From NCBI RefSeq assembly GCF_900217795.1, contig NZ_OBMQ01000002.1, positions 248,001 to 312,000 of the forward strand: a stretch of DNA of 64,000 bases, in the 5' to 3' direction. Below the pieces are notes generated by a model that saw nothing but the letters and a program-made list of their open reading frames with translations, searched no databases and had not been told where the DNA came from. Position numbers and translations under genes: made by a program. This DNA comes from Ureibacillus xyleni (GTDB lineage: Bacteria > Bacillota > Bacilli > Bacillales_A > Planococcaceae). Shown piece after piece: positions 8,877-17,654 of this stretch (positions are counted from its first letter, which is position 1; each line of letters starts with the position of its first letter).

Positions 8877-8994
8877 TTACCTTCACCATTCTTTCTACAA
8901 TTAAATCATAGAAACTATCTTCTCACGTTCTCTATAAAAATAGCAATAGAATATTTTGTAGCTTTTCCCATTGACGGGGGATGGTTTTTTGGAC

Positions 8995-9024
8995 AACAAA
9001 AAAGAGAGTCAGTTTTCAACTCTC
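8995..9024 (-). terminator. Intrinsic terminator of the degV gene
   Basis: Read leftward, GAGAGT / ACTCTC (9019-9024 and 9004-9009) forms a stem followed by a run of six or more Ts. Confidence 0.65.
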
Positions 9025-9040
9025 ATAAATACTTCTCCTA

Positions 9041-9871
9041 TTAGAAAGCAATAATCATTCCGTCTTTTCCAGCATATGTGCCAATTGCAGCTCCCATATA
9101 ATTCACAATAATCTCTTTTGGGTTGAACCTTTGGAAAAGATTTTGCTTTAAAGTTTCAACTTCATCAAAATTTCCTGAATGGCTAATCCCGATTGTTACA
9201 TCTGAAAGGTCTTTACCCCTTTCGTGAATAAGTTCTAATACTCGGTTTTGAAGTCGTTTCATCCCACGTACTTTTTCAAGAACTTCAACCTTACCACCTT
9301 CAACTCTTTCTAAGATGACTTTAATATTTAAAATTTTTGCTAATGAACCTTCGAATTTACTTAACCTACCACCTTTCACGATGTTCTCTAAAGTGTTAAG
9401 AATGACAAGGATATTCATATTTTTTCGATATTCAGTAAGGTTTGCAACAATTTCTTCAACGGTAAGTCCTTGTTTCGCAAGTTCTGCTGCTCGAATTACT
9501 TGTAAACCGTGTCCAAGTGAAGCTGCTAATGTATCGAAAACAGTTACATTTGAAGAATTGGATAAATCTTTTCCAATACAAGCAGATTGATAAGTTCCAC
9601 TGAGTCCTGAAGAAACGGTTAAACATAAAATATCTGTATTTTGACCAAATTTAGAAAAGCTTTCTACAAATGTTGCAGGTGATGGTTGAGAAGTTTTTGG
9701 AAGTTCATTTGAAGTAAACATACGTTTTAAAAACTCTTCTGATGAAATATCGATTTTTTCTCTATAATTTTTCCCATCTAATGTGACGATGATTGGAATC
9801 ACTTCAATATCATATTGTTCTATGTATTTAACAGGTAAGTCAGCAGAACTATCTGTAATAATTTTAATCAT
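9041..9871 (-). CDS. DegV family fatty-acid-binding protein
   Basis: A 276-residue protein with the DegV (FakB-like) two-domain layout. The N-terminal signature is KIITDSSADLP; then come a Thr/Ser acid-binding region (TSQPSPATF), LTVSSGLSGTYQSA, and the C-terminal VNYMGAAIGTYAGKDG. DegV proteins bind a long-chain fatty acid and present it to the kinase FakA for phosphorylation. Full length for the family. ATG follows GAAGGAG. It stands alone here, and no fakA is nearby. Confidence 0.93.
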   Translation of the reverse strand: MIKIITDSSADLPVKYIEQYDIEVIPIIVTLDGKNYREKIDISSEEFLKRMFTSNELPKTSQPSPATFVESFSKFGQNTDILCLTVSSGLSGTYQSACIGKDLSNSSNVTVFDTLAASLGHGLQVIRAAELAKQGLTVEEIVANLTEYRKNMNILVILNTLENIVKGGRLSKFEGSLAKILNIKVILERVEGGKVEVLEKVRGMKRLQNRVLELIHERGKDLSDVTIGISHSGNFDEVETLKQNLFQRFNPKEIIVNYMGAAIGTYAGKDGMIIAF

Positions 9872-9959
9872 TTATTAAAACTCCTTCGAATATTAATAGA
9901 TGGTTCTTATTATAGAGCACTATCCATTTTCAGAAAAATCAAAACTAAGGTTGGTTGTC

Positions 9960-9990
9960 AAAAAATCCCCATCTCTTTAAAAGATGGGGT
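9960..9990 (-). terminator. Intrinsic terminator of the cotJ operon
   Basis: Read leftward: the stem CCCCATC / GATGGGG with a nine-base loop, then ATTTTTTG, just downstream of cotJC. Confidence 0.8.
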
Positions 9991-9998
9991 ATAGATTA

Positions 9999-10568
9999 TT
10001 AATAAAACTTCTTTTTACCTTGATCCTCTTTTAATATTTCAACTGCTTCTCTAAACCGCAGAGAATGAACAACTTCACGTTCACGTAAAAATCTTAAACT
10101 ATCATTAATATCAGGATCATCTGACATATCGATGAGCCATTGATAAGTAGCGCGGGCTTTTTCTTCTGCGGCAATGTCTTCATAAAGGTCTGCTATCGGG
10201 TCACCTTTTGCTTGGATATAAGTAGCCGTCCAAGGAACGCCTGCCGCATTATGATAGTAAAGAGCTTTGTCATGATCTGCATAATGATCGCCTAGACCAG
10301 CAGCTTTCATCATTTCTGGAGTGGCATCCTTAGTCAGTTTATATACCATCGTTGCAATCATTTCTAGATGTGAGAACTCTTCCATGGCAATATCATTTAA
10401 TAGACCGATTACTTTGTCAGGAATTGTGTAACGTTGATTCATGTATCGAAGTGCAGCTGCTAGTTCGCCGTCAGCCCCTCCATATTGCTCGATTAAAAAC
10501 TTCGCAAGCATTGGGTTACATGTACTTACTCTAACGGGATATTGGAGTTTTTTCTCATAGTAAAACAT
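9999..10568 (-). CDS. cotJC: Spore coat protein CotJC, manganese-catalase family
   Basis: A protein of 189 residues, full length for CotJC. It has the di-manganese four-helix bundle of Mn catalases: Glu35 in GADGELAAALRY, Glu64-x-x-His67 in EEFSHLEM, a later IAAEEKAR helix glutamate and an EVVHSLRF histidine. The C-terminus is lysine-rich. CotJC is a coat component made in the mother cell; catalase activity is possible but unproven. AGGGGAG precedes the ATG. It is third in the cotJA-cotJB-cotJC order, but unlike the usual tight spacing here 197 bases separate it from cotJB. Confidence 0.95.
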   Translation of the reverse strand: MFYYEKKLQYPVRVSTCNPMLAKFLIEQYGGADGELAAALRYMNQRYTIPDKVIGLLNDIAMEEFSHLEMIATMVYKLTKDATPEMMKAAGLGDHYADHDKALYYHNAAGVPWTATYIQAKGDPIADLYEDIAAEEKARATYQWLIDMSDDPDINDSLRFLREREVVHSLRFREAVEILKEDQGKKKFY

Positions 10569-10765
10569 CCCTTATTTTCTCCCCTCACATTCAACATTAA
10601 ATTAATAAAACTTGGCACCTGCATTTTTTTATGGCTAATTGCATTTGTTCATTCTTTATTCAACTGATGATGTGTGCATGGAACAAAAGGCATCTTGTTG
10701 TCTGTCCTTTCCAGTGTTAGAGTCTCTAGTGCCTTCAAGAGCTTTGCAAGCGTTCTATAGCTTAT
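10569..10765. other. 197-base spacer inside the cotJ operon
   Basis: No credible reading frame with a ribosome-binding site was found on either strand. A short palindrome (TAGAGACTCTA near 10730) is present. In other Bacillales cotJB and cotJC are usually nearly contiguous, so this may be a relic of lost sequence or hold a separate cotJC promoter. Confidence 0.5.
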
Positions 10766-11029
10766 CTAGACTTGCCAAGGCCATGGGGTGTCATCAAGAT
10801 CCCATGGGTAGTTCGCATAACTTCTTCCAAAGTTCATAAGCGGACCAAATTTTTTCTCAAATTCTACTTTTAGCTGCATACTCTTTTTGGAACATTCATT
10901 AAATTGTTTAATGGCTTCTAAATCGTTTGGGTGAGTATTTAAATAAAGGTTTAATTCTACAATCACAAAGTCAATTGCCTGTATCTCTTCAAGGCATTGA
11001 TAATATTCTGGGGGCATTTGTTTTGTCAA
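10766..11029 (-). CDS. cotJB: Spore coat protein CotJB
   Basis: A protein of 87 residues ending in the typical WDLDDTPWPWQV tail, with an N-terminal LEEIQAIDFVIVELNLYL helix and the HPND turn. This pattern is diagnostic of CotJB, a small coat-associated protein needed with CotJA and CotJC for normal inner-coat composition. Its start codon overlaps the cotJA stop by four bases, indicating translational coupling. Confidence 0.95.
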   Translation of the reverse strand: MTKQMPPEYYQCLEEIQAIDFVIVELNLYLNTHPNDLEAIKQFNECSKKSMQLKVEFEKKFGPLMNFGRSYANYPWDLDDTPWPWQV

Positions 11030-11247
11030 TCTTTCTTCACCCCTTTATTCGGATCTGGATATGGGCTATATAACTGTGGCCAAAGTGTTCCGTGCATTAA
11101 TGCATCTTTTGGACTAAATTGTTTCATGCCTGGAGGTTGAAATCCTATATAAAGATGGGGAGGGGTTGAATAGCTCTTTACTTTTATCGGTTTGCAAGGA
11201 TCGAAAGGGCCAATGAATGGTTTCCAATACTTAAATTGTGAGAACAC
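11026..11247 (-). CDS. cotJA: Spore coat associated protein CotJA
   Basis: A 73-residue proline- and tyrosine-rich protein. Recognisable parts are FIGPFDPCKPIKVKSY, the PPHLYIGFQPPGM segment and the PKDALMHGTLWPQLYSPYPDP tail, which is the CotJA family signature. It starts at a GTG preceded by AAAGGAGG. It is first gene of the leftward cotJ operon, divergent from prkA, so both mother-cell units share the 11.25-11.64 kb intergenic region. In B. subtilis cotJ is sigma-E controlled; I could not call a confident sigma-E promoter here. Confidence 0.95.
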   Translation of the reverse strand: MFSQFKYWKPFIGPFDPCKPIKVKSYSTPPHLYIGFQPPGMKQFSPKDALMHGTLWPQLYSPYPDPNKGVKKD

Positions 11248-11481
11248 AAAAATCCTCCTTTCTTTTGCACTAACTTATGTGTATGAATAGGAAAAACCAT
11301 TTATTCTCAAAAAAATATTTAGAAGTTGTGAAAAATTATTGGACAAACTCTTCTAATAAATGTAGATACGAATGTTTGAATTTAGACTATCAACTTATTA
11401 AATCTTTTGCACTTTGGATGATTTCCATCAATTATGTACTAATTTATTAGGTATTATATAGAAAGCAAAATAATATGATGG

Positions 11482-11522
11482 TAAAGAGCTTGCTGATAAT
11501 GCGATTCAGCGGAGCTCTTTTA
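11482..11522 (+). promoter_or_regulatory. Strong two-part hairpin in the prkA leader
   Basis: An outer stem AAAGAGCT (11483-11490) / AGCTCTTT (11513-11520) encloses an inner stem GCTGA (11492-11496) / TCAGC (11506-11510), followed by TATTCTAT. It has the shape of a terminator, yet no rightward gene precedes it because cotJ is transcribed away. It could be an attenuator or stability element in the prkA leader, or protect against read-in. It lies about 120 bases before the prkA start. Confidence 0.6.
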
Positions 11523-11644
11523 TTCTATATAAATTGAAGGGCATTGTTGCAATAATTGAAGGACAAAAATCTATTTCAAGTATTCGGTATCATTCGCGGA
11601 CTAACTTCATACTATGTAAAAAAGCCCTGAATGGAGGGAGAACT

Positions 11645-13540
11645 ATCGATATTTTAAGCAGGGTAAAACGCTATAGAGAAGAAGAAAATCAACTGAAATG
11701 GGAAGGTACCTTTGCTGAATACTTAGAAATTATTAAGCAAAGACCAGAAGTTGCTCAAACAGCTCATTCACGCGTCTACAATATGATCAAAAGTGCTGGT
11801 GTACTAGAAAGAGACGGGCATAAGATGTACCAGTTCTTTGGGAGAGAGATTTTTGGGTTAGAATCTGCACTTGAAAGACTTGTAGAAGAATATTTCCATC
11901 CAGCTGCAAGAAGATTAGATGTTAGAAAGCGAATTCTCTTATTAATGGGTCCTGTGAGTGGCGGTAAGTCAACTATTGTGACACTTCTAAAACGAGGGCT
12001 CGAACAATATTCACGGACCGATGAAGGGGCAGTTTATGCAATTAAAGGTTGTCCGATGCATGAAGACCCCCTCCATCTAATTCCACATCATTTAAGAGAA
12101 GACTTCTATAAAGAATATGGAGTACGGATAGAGGGTAGTTTATCACCATTAAATACAATGCGATTAGAGCAAGATTATGGTGGTCGCATTGAAGATGTTT
12201 TAGTTGAACGAATCTTCTTCTCAGAGGATCGTCGTGTAGGTATAGGTACATTTACGCCGTCTGATCCAAAGTCTCAAGATATTGCGGATTTAACAGGAAG
12301 TATTGATTTCTCGACAATTGCAGAATTTGGTTCTGAGTCAGATCCGCGTGCATACCGTTTTGATGGAGAGCTAAATAAAGCAAACCGCGGAATGATGGAG
12401 TTCCAAGAGATGTTAAAGTTAGATGAAAAATTCTTATGGCACTTATTATCATTAACTCAAGAAGGTAATTTTAAAGCTGGGCGTTTTGCGTTAATTAGCG
12501 CGGACGAACTTATCGTAGCTCATACGAACGAAACAGAATATCGCTCGTTTATTTCAAATAAAAAGAATGAAGCTTTACATTCACGTATTATTGTCATTCC
12601 AATTCCTTACAACTTGAAAGTGAGTGAAGAGGAACGCATTTATGAAAAAATGATTCGTGAAAGTGATATGGCCCATGTTCATATTGCACCACATGCATTA
12701 CGTGCAGCAGCCATCTTCTCTGTATTAACAAGGCTAGAAGTTCCGAAAAAAGCTGGAATTGATCTTGTGAAGAAAATGCGTTTATATGATGGTGAAAGTG
12801 TAGAAGGCTATAATTCTGTTGATGTTGAAGAATTGAAAAAAGAATATCCAAATGAAGGTATGCATGGGGTTGACCCACGTTATGTTATAAATCGTATTTC
12901 TTCTGCAATCATTCGTAAAGATGTACCTTCAATCAATGCATTGGATGTTCTGCGTGCTTTAAAAGATGGTCTTGATCAACATGCATCGATTTCCGATGAA
13001 GACCGCGAAAAGTATATGAATTACATTGCAGTGGCAAGAAGAGAATATGATGATATTGCGAAAAATGAAGTTCAAAAGGCGTTTGTGTATTCTTATGAAG
13101 AATCTGCAAAACATTTAATGAATAATTACCTTGATAATGTTGAGGCATTTTGCAATAAGAACAAGCTTCGTGATCCACTTACTGGTGAAGAAATGAATCC
13201 AGATGAAAAATTAATGCGTTCCATTGAAGAACAAATTGGTGTTTCTGAAAATGCAAAACGAGCATTCCGTGAAGAAATCTTAATTCGTCTATCTGCATTC
13301 GCACGTAAAGGTAAACGTTTTGACTATAATTCTCATGAAAGATTACGAGAAGCCATTCAGAAGAAATTGTTTGCAGACTTAAAAGATGTCGTGAAAATTA
13401 CGACTTCATCCAAAACACCGGATGAGTCTCAACTGAAGAAAATTAATGAAGTGGTTGCACGTCTCATTGATGAGCATGGTTACGACTCTACTTCTGCCAA
13501 TGAATTATTAAGATATGTAGGAAGTTTATTAAATAGGTAA
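11645..13540 (+). CDS. prkA: PrkA serine protein kinase / AAA+ sporulation protein, with near-cognate ATC start
   Basis: From 11645 the protein is 631 residues, the same length I recall for B. subtilis PrkA, and it aligns from its conserved DIL-x-x-(V/I) start. It has a Walker A in LMGPVSGGKSTIV, the stretches KGCPMHEDPLHLIPHHL and LTGSIDFSTIAEFGSESDPR, a Walker B/sensor region (GRFALISADELIVAHTNE) and the C-terminal kinase-like domain ending GSLLNR. PrkA is linked to sporulation and forms a conserved trio with YhbH and SpoVR. No ATG, GTG or TTG stands at the conserved start. The codon is ATC, six bases after a near-perfect GGAGGG ribosome-binding site. An in-frame TTG at 11534 lacks any such site. 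An assembly error changing ATG to ATC is possible. Confidence 0.93.
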   Translation: MDILSRVKRYREEENQLKWEGTFAEYLEIIKQRPEVAQTAHSRVYNMIKSAGVLERDGHKMYQFFGREIFGLESALERLVEEYFHPAARRLDVRKRILLLMGPVSGGKSTIVTLLKRGLEQYSRTDEGAVYAIKGCPMHEDPLHLIPHHLREDFYKEYGVRIEGSLSPLNTMRLEQDYGGRIEDVLVERIFFSEDRRVGIGTFTPSDPKSQDIADLTGSIDFSTIAEFGSESDPRAYRFDGELNKANRGMMEFQEMLKLDEKFLWHLLSLTQEGNFKAGRFALISADELIVAHTNETEYRSFISNKKNEALHSRIIVIPIPYNLKVSEEERIYEKMIRESDMAHVHIAPHALRAAAIFSVLTRLEVPKKAGIDLVKKMRLYDGESVEGYNSVDVEELKKEYPNEGMHGVDPRYVINRISSAIIRKDVPSINALDVLRALKDGLDQHASISDEDREKYMNYIAVARREYDDIAKNEVQKAFVYSYEESAKHLMNNYLDNVEAFCNKNKLRDPLTGEEMNPDEKLMRSIEEQIGVSENAKRAFREEILIRLSAFARKGKRFDYNSHERLREAIQKKLFADLKDVVKITTSSKTPDESQLKKINEVVARLIDEHGYDSTSANELLRYVGSLLNR

Positions 13541-13550
13541 TATATTGATG

Positions 13551-13587
13551 CGAGTGTCCATAAAATTTAGGACACTCATTTTTTTCT
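13551..13587 (+). terminator. Intrinsic terminator after prkA
   Basis: The stem GAGTGTCC / GGACACTC (13552-13559, 13570-13577) with a ten-base loop is followed by ATTTTTTTC. Confidence 0.9.
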
Positions 13588-13734
13588 TCATTCACCAAGT
13601 TAGTGGAAACTATAAGAAAAATATGAGTTGATTGTAAGAATGTAGTGAAATCTGTCAGAAAATTCGCATATTATAAAAAAAGTGATTTTCCCAAAATGAT
13701 TGGGAAACTTCATTAAAGATGGGTGAGGATAAAA

Positions 13735-14898
13735 ATGAGTGAAAACCAGAATCGAAACTTTGTCGTCTCTCAGGAAAATTGGTCACTCCATCGCAAAGGG
13801 TACCAAGATCAACAGCGTCATATGGATAAGGTGAAAGATGCCATTAAGAATAACTTGCCAGATTTAATAAGTGAAGAAAGTATAATTATGTCAAATGGAC
13901 GCGAAGTAATTAAAATACCTATTCGCTCTTTAGACGAATATAAAATTCGTTATAACTATGGGAAATCCAAACATGTAGGGCAAGGGCAAGGCGATAGTAA
14001 AGTAGGCGATGTTGTAGCCCGTGATGGAAAACCAGGTAATCAACAAGCAGGAAAAGGTCAAAAAGCCGGTGACCAACCAGGTAATGATTATTATGAGGCA
14101 GAGGTTAGTTTAGAAGAAGTGCAAAATATCTTGTTTAAAGAATTGGAACTACCAAATCTTAAGAAGAAAGAAATGGCGGATATTACGACGGAAAAAATTG
14201 AATTTAACGATATCCGAAAAAAAGGGCTTATGGGTAATATTGATAAAAAGAGAACAATATTAACTGCCATTAAGCGCAATGCAATGAAAGGTAAAGCAGA
14301 AATAACACCAATTCATAACGATGATTTACGTTTTAAAACTTGGGATGAAGTGAAAAAGCCAGAAACAAGAGCCGTTGTTTTAGCCATGATGGATACGAGT
14401 GGATCGATGGGCAGCTTTGAAAAGTTTTGTGCAAGAAGCTTCTTTTTCTGGATGACGAGGTTCCTACGTACAAAATATCAATCGGTAGAAATTGAATTTA
14501 TTGCGCATCACACCGAAGCAAAAGTGGTGACAGAAGAAGAGTTCTTTACCAAAGGGGAAAGTGGCGGAACGATTTGTTCTTCTGCATACTCTAAAGCATT
14601 GGAATTAATCAATTTAAAATACAATCCTGTACGTTACAATATTTACCCAGTACACTTTTCAGATGGCGAAAATTTCTCCACTGATAATGAGAAATGTTTC
14701 AAGTTAGTTCAGCAATTAATGGATGTATCCAGTATGTTTGGCTATGGGGAAGTTAATCCAAATAACCGTTATTCTTCATTAATGTCTACTTTTAAACGTA
14801 TTGATGATCCGAAATTTCGTCATTATGTGTTAAGACAAAAGAAAGATGTATATGAAGCCTTAAAAAGCTTTTTCCAAAAACAAGAGACTACCATCTAA
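13735..14898 (+). CDS. yhbH: Sporulation protein YhbH (UPF0229, VWA-like)
   Basis: A protein of 387 residues. An N-terminal basic region is followed by a low-complexity Gly/Gln/Lys-rich linker (about residues 84-118) and a von Willebrand A-like domain with an intact metal-ion site: [16 protein letters not shown], with later acidic residues in FSDGENFS. It is the partner of PrkA in Bacillus and counterpart of E. coli YeaH next to the kinase YeaG. The start at 13735 follows TGAGGA; a GTG at 13723 has no such site. It has its own 5' region after the prkA terminator; spoVR follows after 44 bases. Confidence 0.95.
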   Translation: MSENQNRNFVVSQENWSLHRKGYQDQQRHMDKVKDAIKNNLPDLISEESIIMSNGREVIKIPIRSLDEYKIRYNYGKSKHVGQGQGDSKVGDVVARDGKPGNQQAGKGQKAGDQPGNDYYEAEVSLEEVQNILFKELELPNLKKKEMADITTEKIEFNDIRKKGLMGNIDKKRTILTAIKRNAMKGKAEITPIHNDDLRFKTWDEVKKPETRAVVLAMMDTSGSMGSFEKFCARSFFFWMTRFLRTKYQSVEIEFIAHHTEAKVVTEEEFFTKGESGGTICSSAYSKALELINLKYNPVRYNIYPVHFSDGENFSTDNEKCFKLVQQLMDVSSMFGYGEVNPNNRYSSLMSTFKRIDDPKFRHYVLRQKKDVYEALKSFFQKQETTI

Positions 14899-14942
14899 GA
14901 GAGGGGAAATGGCGGCAATTACTTATAGTGGGGTGAGAAAAG

Positions 14943-16346
14943 ATGGAGAAAGAGCTTCATAAAGCAATAGAAGAGATTAATGAAATTGCGGTCGGGTTTG
15001 GCCTAGACTTTTTCCCTATGCATTATGAAATTTGTCCAGCAGAAATCATCTATACGATCGGTGCATACGGAATGCCAACCCGCTTTTCCCATTGGAGCTT
15101 CGGTAAACAATTTCATAAGATGAAACTTCAATATGATTTAGGCTTAAGTCAGATTTATGAACTCGTTATCAATTCTAATCCTTGTTATGCCTTCTTACTT
15201 GATACCAATACCCTTACACAAAATAAACTGATTATTGCCCACGTATTAGCTCATTGTGACTTTTTCAAAAATAATGTTCGTTTCTCTAATACACGTCGAG
15301 ATATGGTAGAAAGTATGACGGCAACAGCTGAGCGAATTGCAAACTATGAAATATTATATGGAAAAGATGAAGTTGAGCAATTTTTAGATGCTGTGTTAGC
15401 AATACAAGAACATATTGACCCATCCCTCGTTCGACCGAAATTGTTAGATTATGAAAATGAAATAGACCATGATGAGGATAATGTTACACCAAGGTCTGAA
15501 TTTGATGACTTATGGAATTTGGATAAAAAAGAAGAACCAGTTTCCACAGTTCGTTATAAAAAGAAAAAGTTCCCGCCAAAACCGGAAAAAGATTTGTTAC
15601 TATTTATTGAAATGCATAGTCGGGAGCTAGAAGAATGGCAACGTGATATTTTAACTATGATGCGAGAAGAAATGCTTTATTTTTGGCCACAACTTGAAAC
15701 GAAAATTATGAATGAAGGCTGGGCATCTTATTGGCATCAACGAATTATGAGGGAGTTAAATTTAACGACAGATGAAACGATTGAATATGCAAAATTAAAT
15801 GCTGGCGTAGTGCAACCTTCAAAAACTTCTATCAATCCTTATTATCTTGGATTGAAGATTTTCGAAGATATTGAAAGACGTTATAATAACCCGACCGATG
15901 AAATGAAGAAGTTAGGTGTAAAACCTAATTCAGGTCGTGAAAAAATCTTTGAAGTACGTGAAATCGAATCAGATATTTCTTTCATTCGTAATTATTTAAC
16001 AAAGGAATTAGTCGATCAAGAGGATATGTACTTGTTTGAGAAAAAAGGCAATGAATATAAAATTACCGATAAAGACTATGAAAATGTTCGTGACCAGCTA
16101 GTTTCGATGCGTGTGAATGGTGGCTTTCCATATATTGTTGTAGAAAATGGTGACTATTTACGAAATGGGGAGCTCTATTTAAAGCACGGCTTTGAAGGCA
16201 TGGAATTAGATCCTCACTATTTAGAGCATGTTCTTCCATATATTTATCAACTTTGGGGTCGTCCTGTGCATATGGAAACCTTTGTTGAAAAAAAACCTGT
16301 TCTTTATACGTATGATGGCAAGCGTAATTACCGTAAAGCATTGTGA
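14943..16346 (+). CDS. spoVR: SpoVR family protein
   Basis: A protein of 467 residues, full length for SpoVR, the family needed for normal spore cortex formation in B. subtilis and homologous to E. coli YcgB. Signature stretches are [80 protein letters not shown] and [10 protein letters not shown]. The conserved histidines in HVLAHCDFF and [10 protein letters not shown] suggest metal binding, but no activity is established. With prkA and yhbH it completes the YeaG-YeaH-YcgB-like trio. A terminator follows. Confidence 0.96.
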   Translation: MEKELHKAIEEINEIAVGFGLDFFPMHYEICPAEIIYTIGAYGMPTRFSHWSFGKQFHKMKLQYDLGLSQIYELVINSNPCYAFLLDTNTLTQNKLIIAHVLAHCDFFKNNVRFSNTRRDMVESMTATAERIANYEILYGKDEVEQFLDAVLAIQEHIDPSLVRPKLLDYENEIDHDEDNVTPRSEFDDLWNLDKKEEPVSTVRYKKKKFPPKPEKDLLLFIEMHSRELEEWQRDILTMMREEMLYFWPQLETKIMNEGWASYWHQRIMRELNLTTDETIEYAKLNAGVVQPSKTSINPYYLGLKIFEDIERRYNNPTDEMKKLGVKPNSGREKIFEVREIESDISFIRNYLTKELVDQEDMYLFEKKGNEYKITDKDYENVRDQLVSMRVNGGFPYIVVENGDYLRNGELYLKHGFEGMELDPHYLEHVLPYIYQLWGRPVHMETFVEKKPVLYTYDGKRNYRKAL

Positions 16347-16356
16347 TAGTAAATCT

Positions 16357-16402
16357 AAAAACTAGTGAAGGAAAAATTTCGATTTCTCTTCACTAGTTTT
16401 GT
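16357..16402 (+). terminator. Intrinsic terminator after spoVR
   Basis: The stem AAAACTAGTGAAG / CTTCACTAGTTTT has a loop of about 17 bases and then a T-rich tail. It may also act on the leftward small gene beside it. Confidence 0.8.
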
Positions 16403-16413
16403 GTTTATTTGGC

Positions 16414-16581
16414 TTAATTTTTTGGATAATACCAGCCGCATCTTGGATTTGTGTAATACGGTGGACGTGGACCAATTTTTGGCTGAACAATAGCTGTATT
16501 TGAACCATAAATCACCTGAACTTTTTCATGAGAATCAGTTACCAATAACAGGTTTATATCTCTGCACTTTTTTATTAGCAT
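16414..16581 (-). CDS. Small Pro/Tyr-rich protein of unknown function
   Basis: A 55-residue reading frame: ATG at 16581 preceded by a strong GGAGGG ribosome-binding site at suitable spacing, stop at 16414-16416. The N-terminal half looks like a short beta-rich unit (KKCRDINLLLVTDSHEKV); the C-terminal half is rich in Pro, Tyr and Gly (GPRPPYYTNPRCGWYYPK), reminiscent of small spore-coat-associated proteins. Its position between spoVR and a stress SDR fits a spore-related role, but this is inference. A longer forward frame across the same bases lacks a ribosome-binding site. Confidence 0.6.
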   Translation of the reverse strand: MLIKKCRDINLLLVTDSHEKVQVIYGSNTAIVQPKIGPRPPYYTNPRCGWYYPKN

Positions 16582-16675
16582 ATTTTACCCTCCAATCAAT
16601 ACATAGTATGCAAAAGACACCAAAACGGGCGACTTTACATAAAATGATTTCATCAAAAACATTTGGAGGATTCCA

Positions 16676-17608
16676 ATGCAAAATGAAAAAAATCAAAAGG
16701 AACCATTAGCTGATAAGTACCCGCTAAATCCTCAATATGGGAAGATTGTTCGTTATGAAGAAATCCCAATAACGGTACCAGAACAACGTCAATACCGCCA
16801 ACCAGGGATTGAAAGTTTAATGGTGCCACGACCGATTATTGAAAATCCAAATTATAAAGGAAGCGGAAAGTTAAAAGGAAAAGTTGCATTAATTACCGGG
16901 GGAGATAGCGGGATTGGTGCAGCAGTAGCCATTGCCTTTGCAAAAGAAGGTGCTGCCGTAGCCATTAGCTATTTAGATGAACATGAAGATGCGAATCGAA
17001 CAAAAAAACGAATTGAAGAGATTGGGCAACGATGTCTACTATTACCGGGGGATTTGCGAGAGAAAAAACAATGTGAGTTGATTGTGGAGAAGACAATAGA
17101 GGTGTTTGGGCAACTTGATGTTTTATGTAACCATGTAGGAATTCAATTTCAGCAATTGAGTTTACTCGATATTACGGATGAACAATTTGATAATACGTTT
17201 AAGGTGAATATTTATTCTCACTTCTATACAACGAGAGCGGCTTTACCTTATTTGAAATCTGGAAGTTCCATTATTAATACTGCCTCTGTTGTAGCGTATT
17301 ATGGAAATGATCAGTTAATCGACTATTCTGCTACAAAAGCAGCTAACGTTGGTTTTACGAGGGCTTTGGCAAATAATCTTGTGGATAAAGGAATTCGAGT
17401 AAATGCAGTAGCCCCGGGGAGAGTATGGACACCATTAATACCTTCAAGTTTTTCTGCAGATGTCGTAACACTCGCTGATAATCCGATGCAACGTCAAGGT
17501 CAGCCGTTTGAACTTGCTCCAACTTATGTGTATCTCGCTTCAGATGATTCGCGTTTTGTAACAGGTCAAACGTTGCATGTAAACGGTGGACAAATTACTT
17601 CTTCGTAA
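16676..17608 (+). CDS. SDR family oxidoreductase (general-stress type)
   Basis: A protein of 310 residues. An N-terminal extension of ~50 residues, typical of the YhxC/YdaD/YhdF-type stress dehydrogenases ([12 protein letters not shown]), precedes a classical Rossmann domain. The nucleotide site is TGGDSGIG; the catalytic Tyr-x-x-x-Lys is in DYSATKAA, and the Ser is in [10 protein letters not shown]. The family's structural NNAG motif is here NHVG, an odd change. ATG follows TTTGGAGGATTCC, a good ribosome-binding site. Reaction: NAD(P)-dependent oxidation or reduction of an unknown substrate. Monocistronic, with a terminator shared with the catalase gene. Confidence 0.93.
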   Translation: MQNEKNQKEPLADKYPLNPQYGKIVRYEEIPITVPEQRQYRQPGIESLMVPRPIIENPNYKGSGKLKGKVALITGGDSGIGAAVAIAFAKEGAAVAISYLDEHEDANRTKKRIEEIGQRCLLLPGDLREKKQCELIVEKTIEVFGQLDVLCNHVGIQFQQLSLLDITDEQFDNTFKVNIYSHFYTTRAALPYLKSGSSIINTASVVAYYGNDQLIDYSATKAANVGFTRALANNLVDKGIRVNAVAPGRVWTPLIPSSFSADVVTLADNPMQRQGQPFELAPTYVYLASDDSRFVTGQTLHVNGGQITSS

Positions 17609-17611
17609 ATA

Positions 17612-17648
17612 AAAAAACTCAGTTATTTTTATGATAACTGAGTTTCTT
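17612..17648. terminator. Bidirectional intrinsic terminator
   Basis: A perfect stem AAACTCAGTTAT / ATAACTGAGTTT with a seven-base loop and A/T runs on both sides, between the convergent SDR and catalase genes. Confidence 0.9.
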
Positions 17649-17654
17649 AAAAAA

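Noticed and set aside
10639-10839. 66-residue forward frame in the cotJ region
   Set aside because: Antisense to cotJB and its spacer, no ribosome-binding site.
16500-16709. 69-residue forward frame
   Set aside because: Overlaps the SDR start and lacks a ribosome-binding site; the reverse 55-residue gene has a good one.
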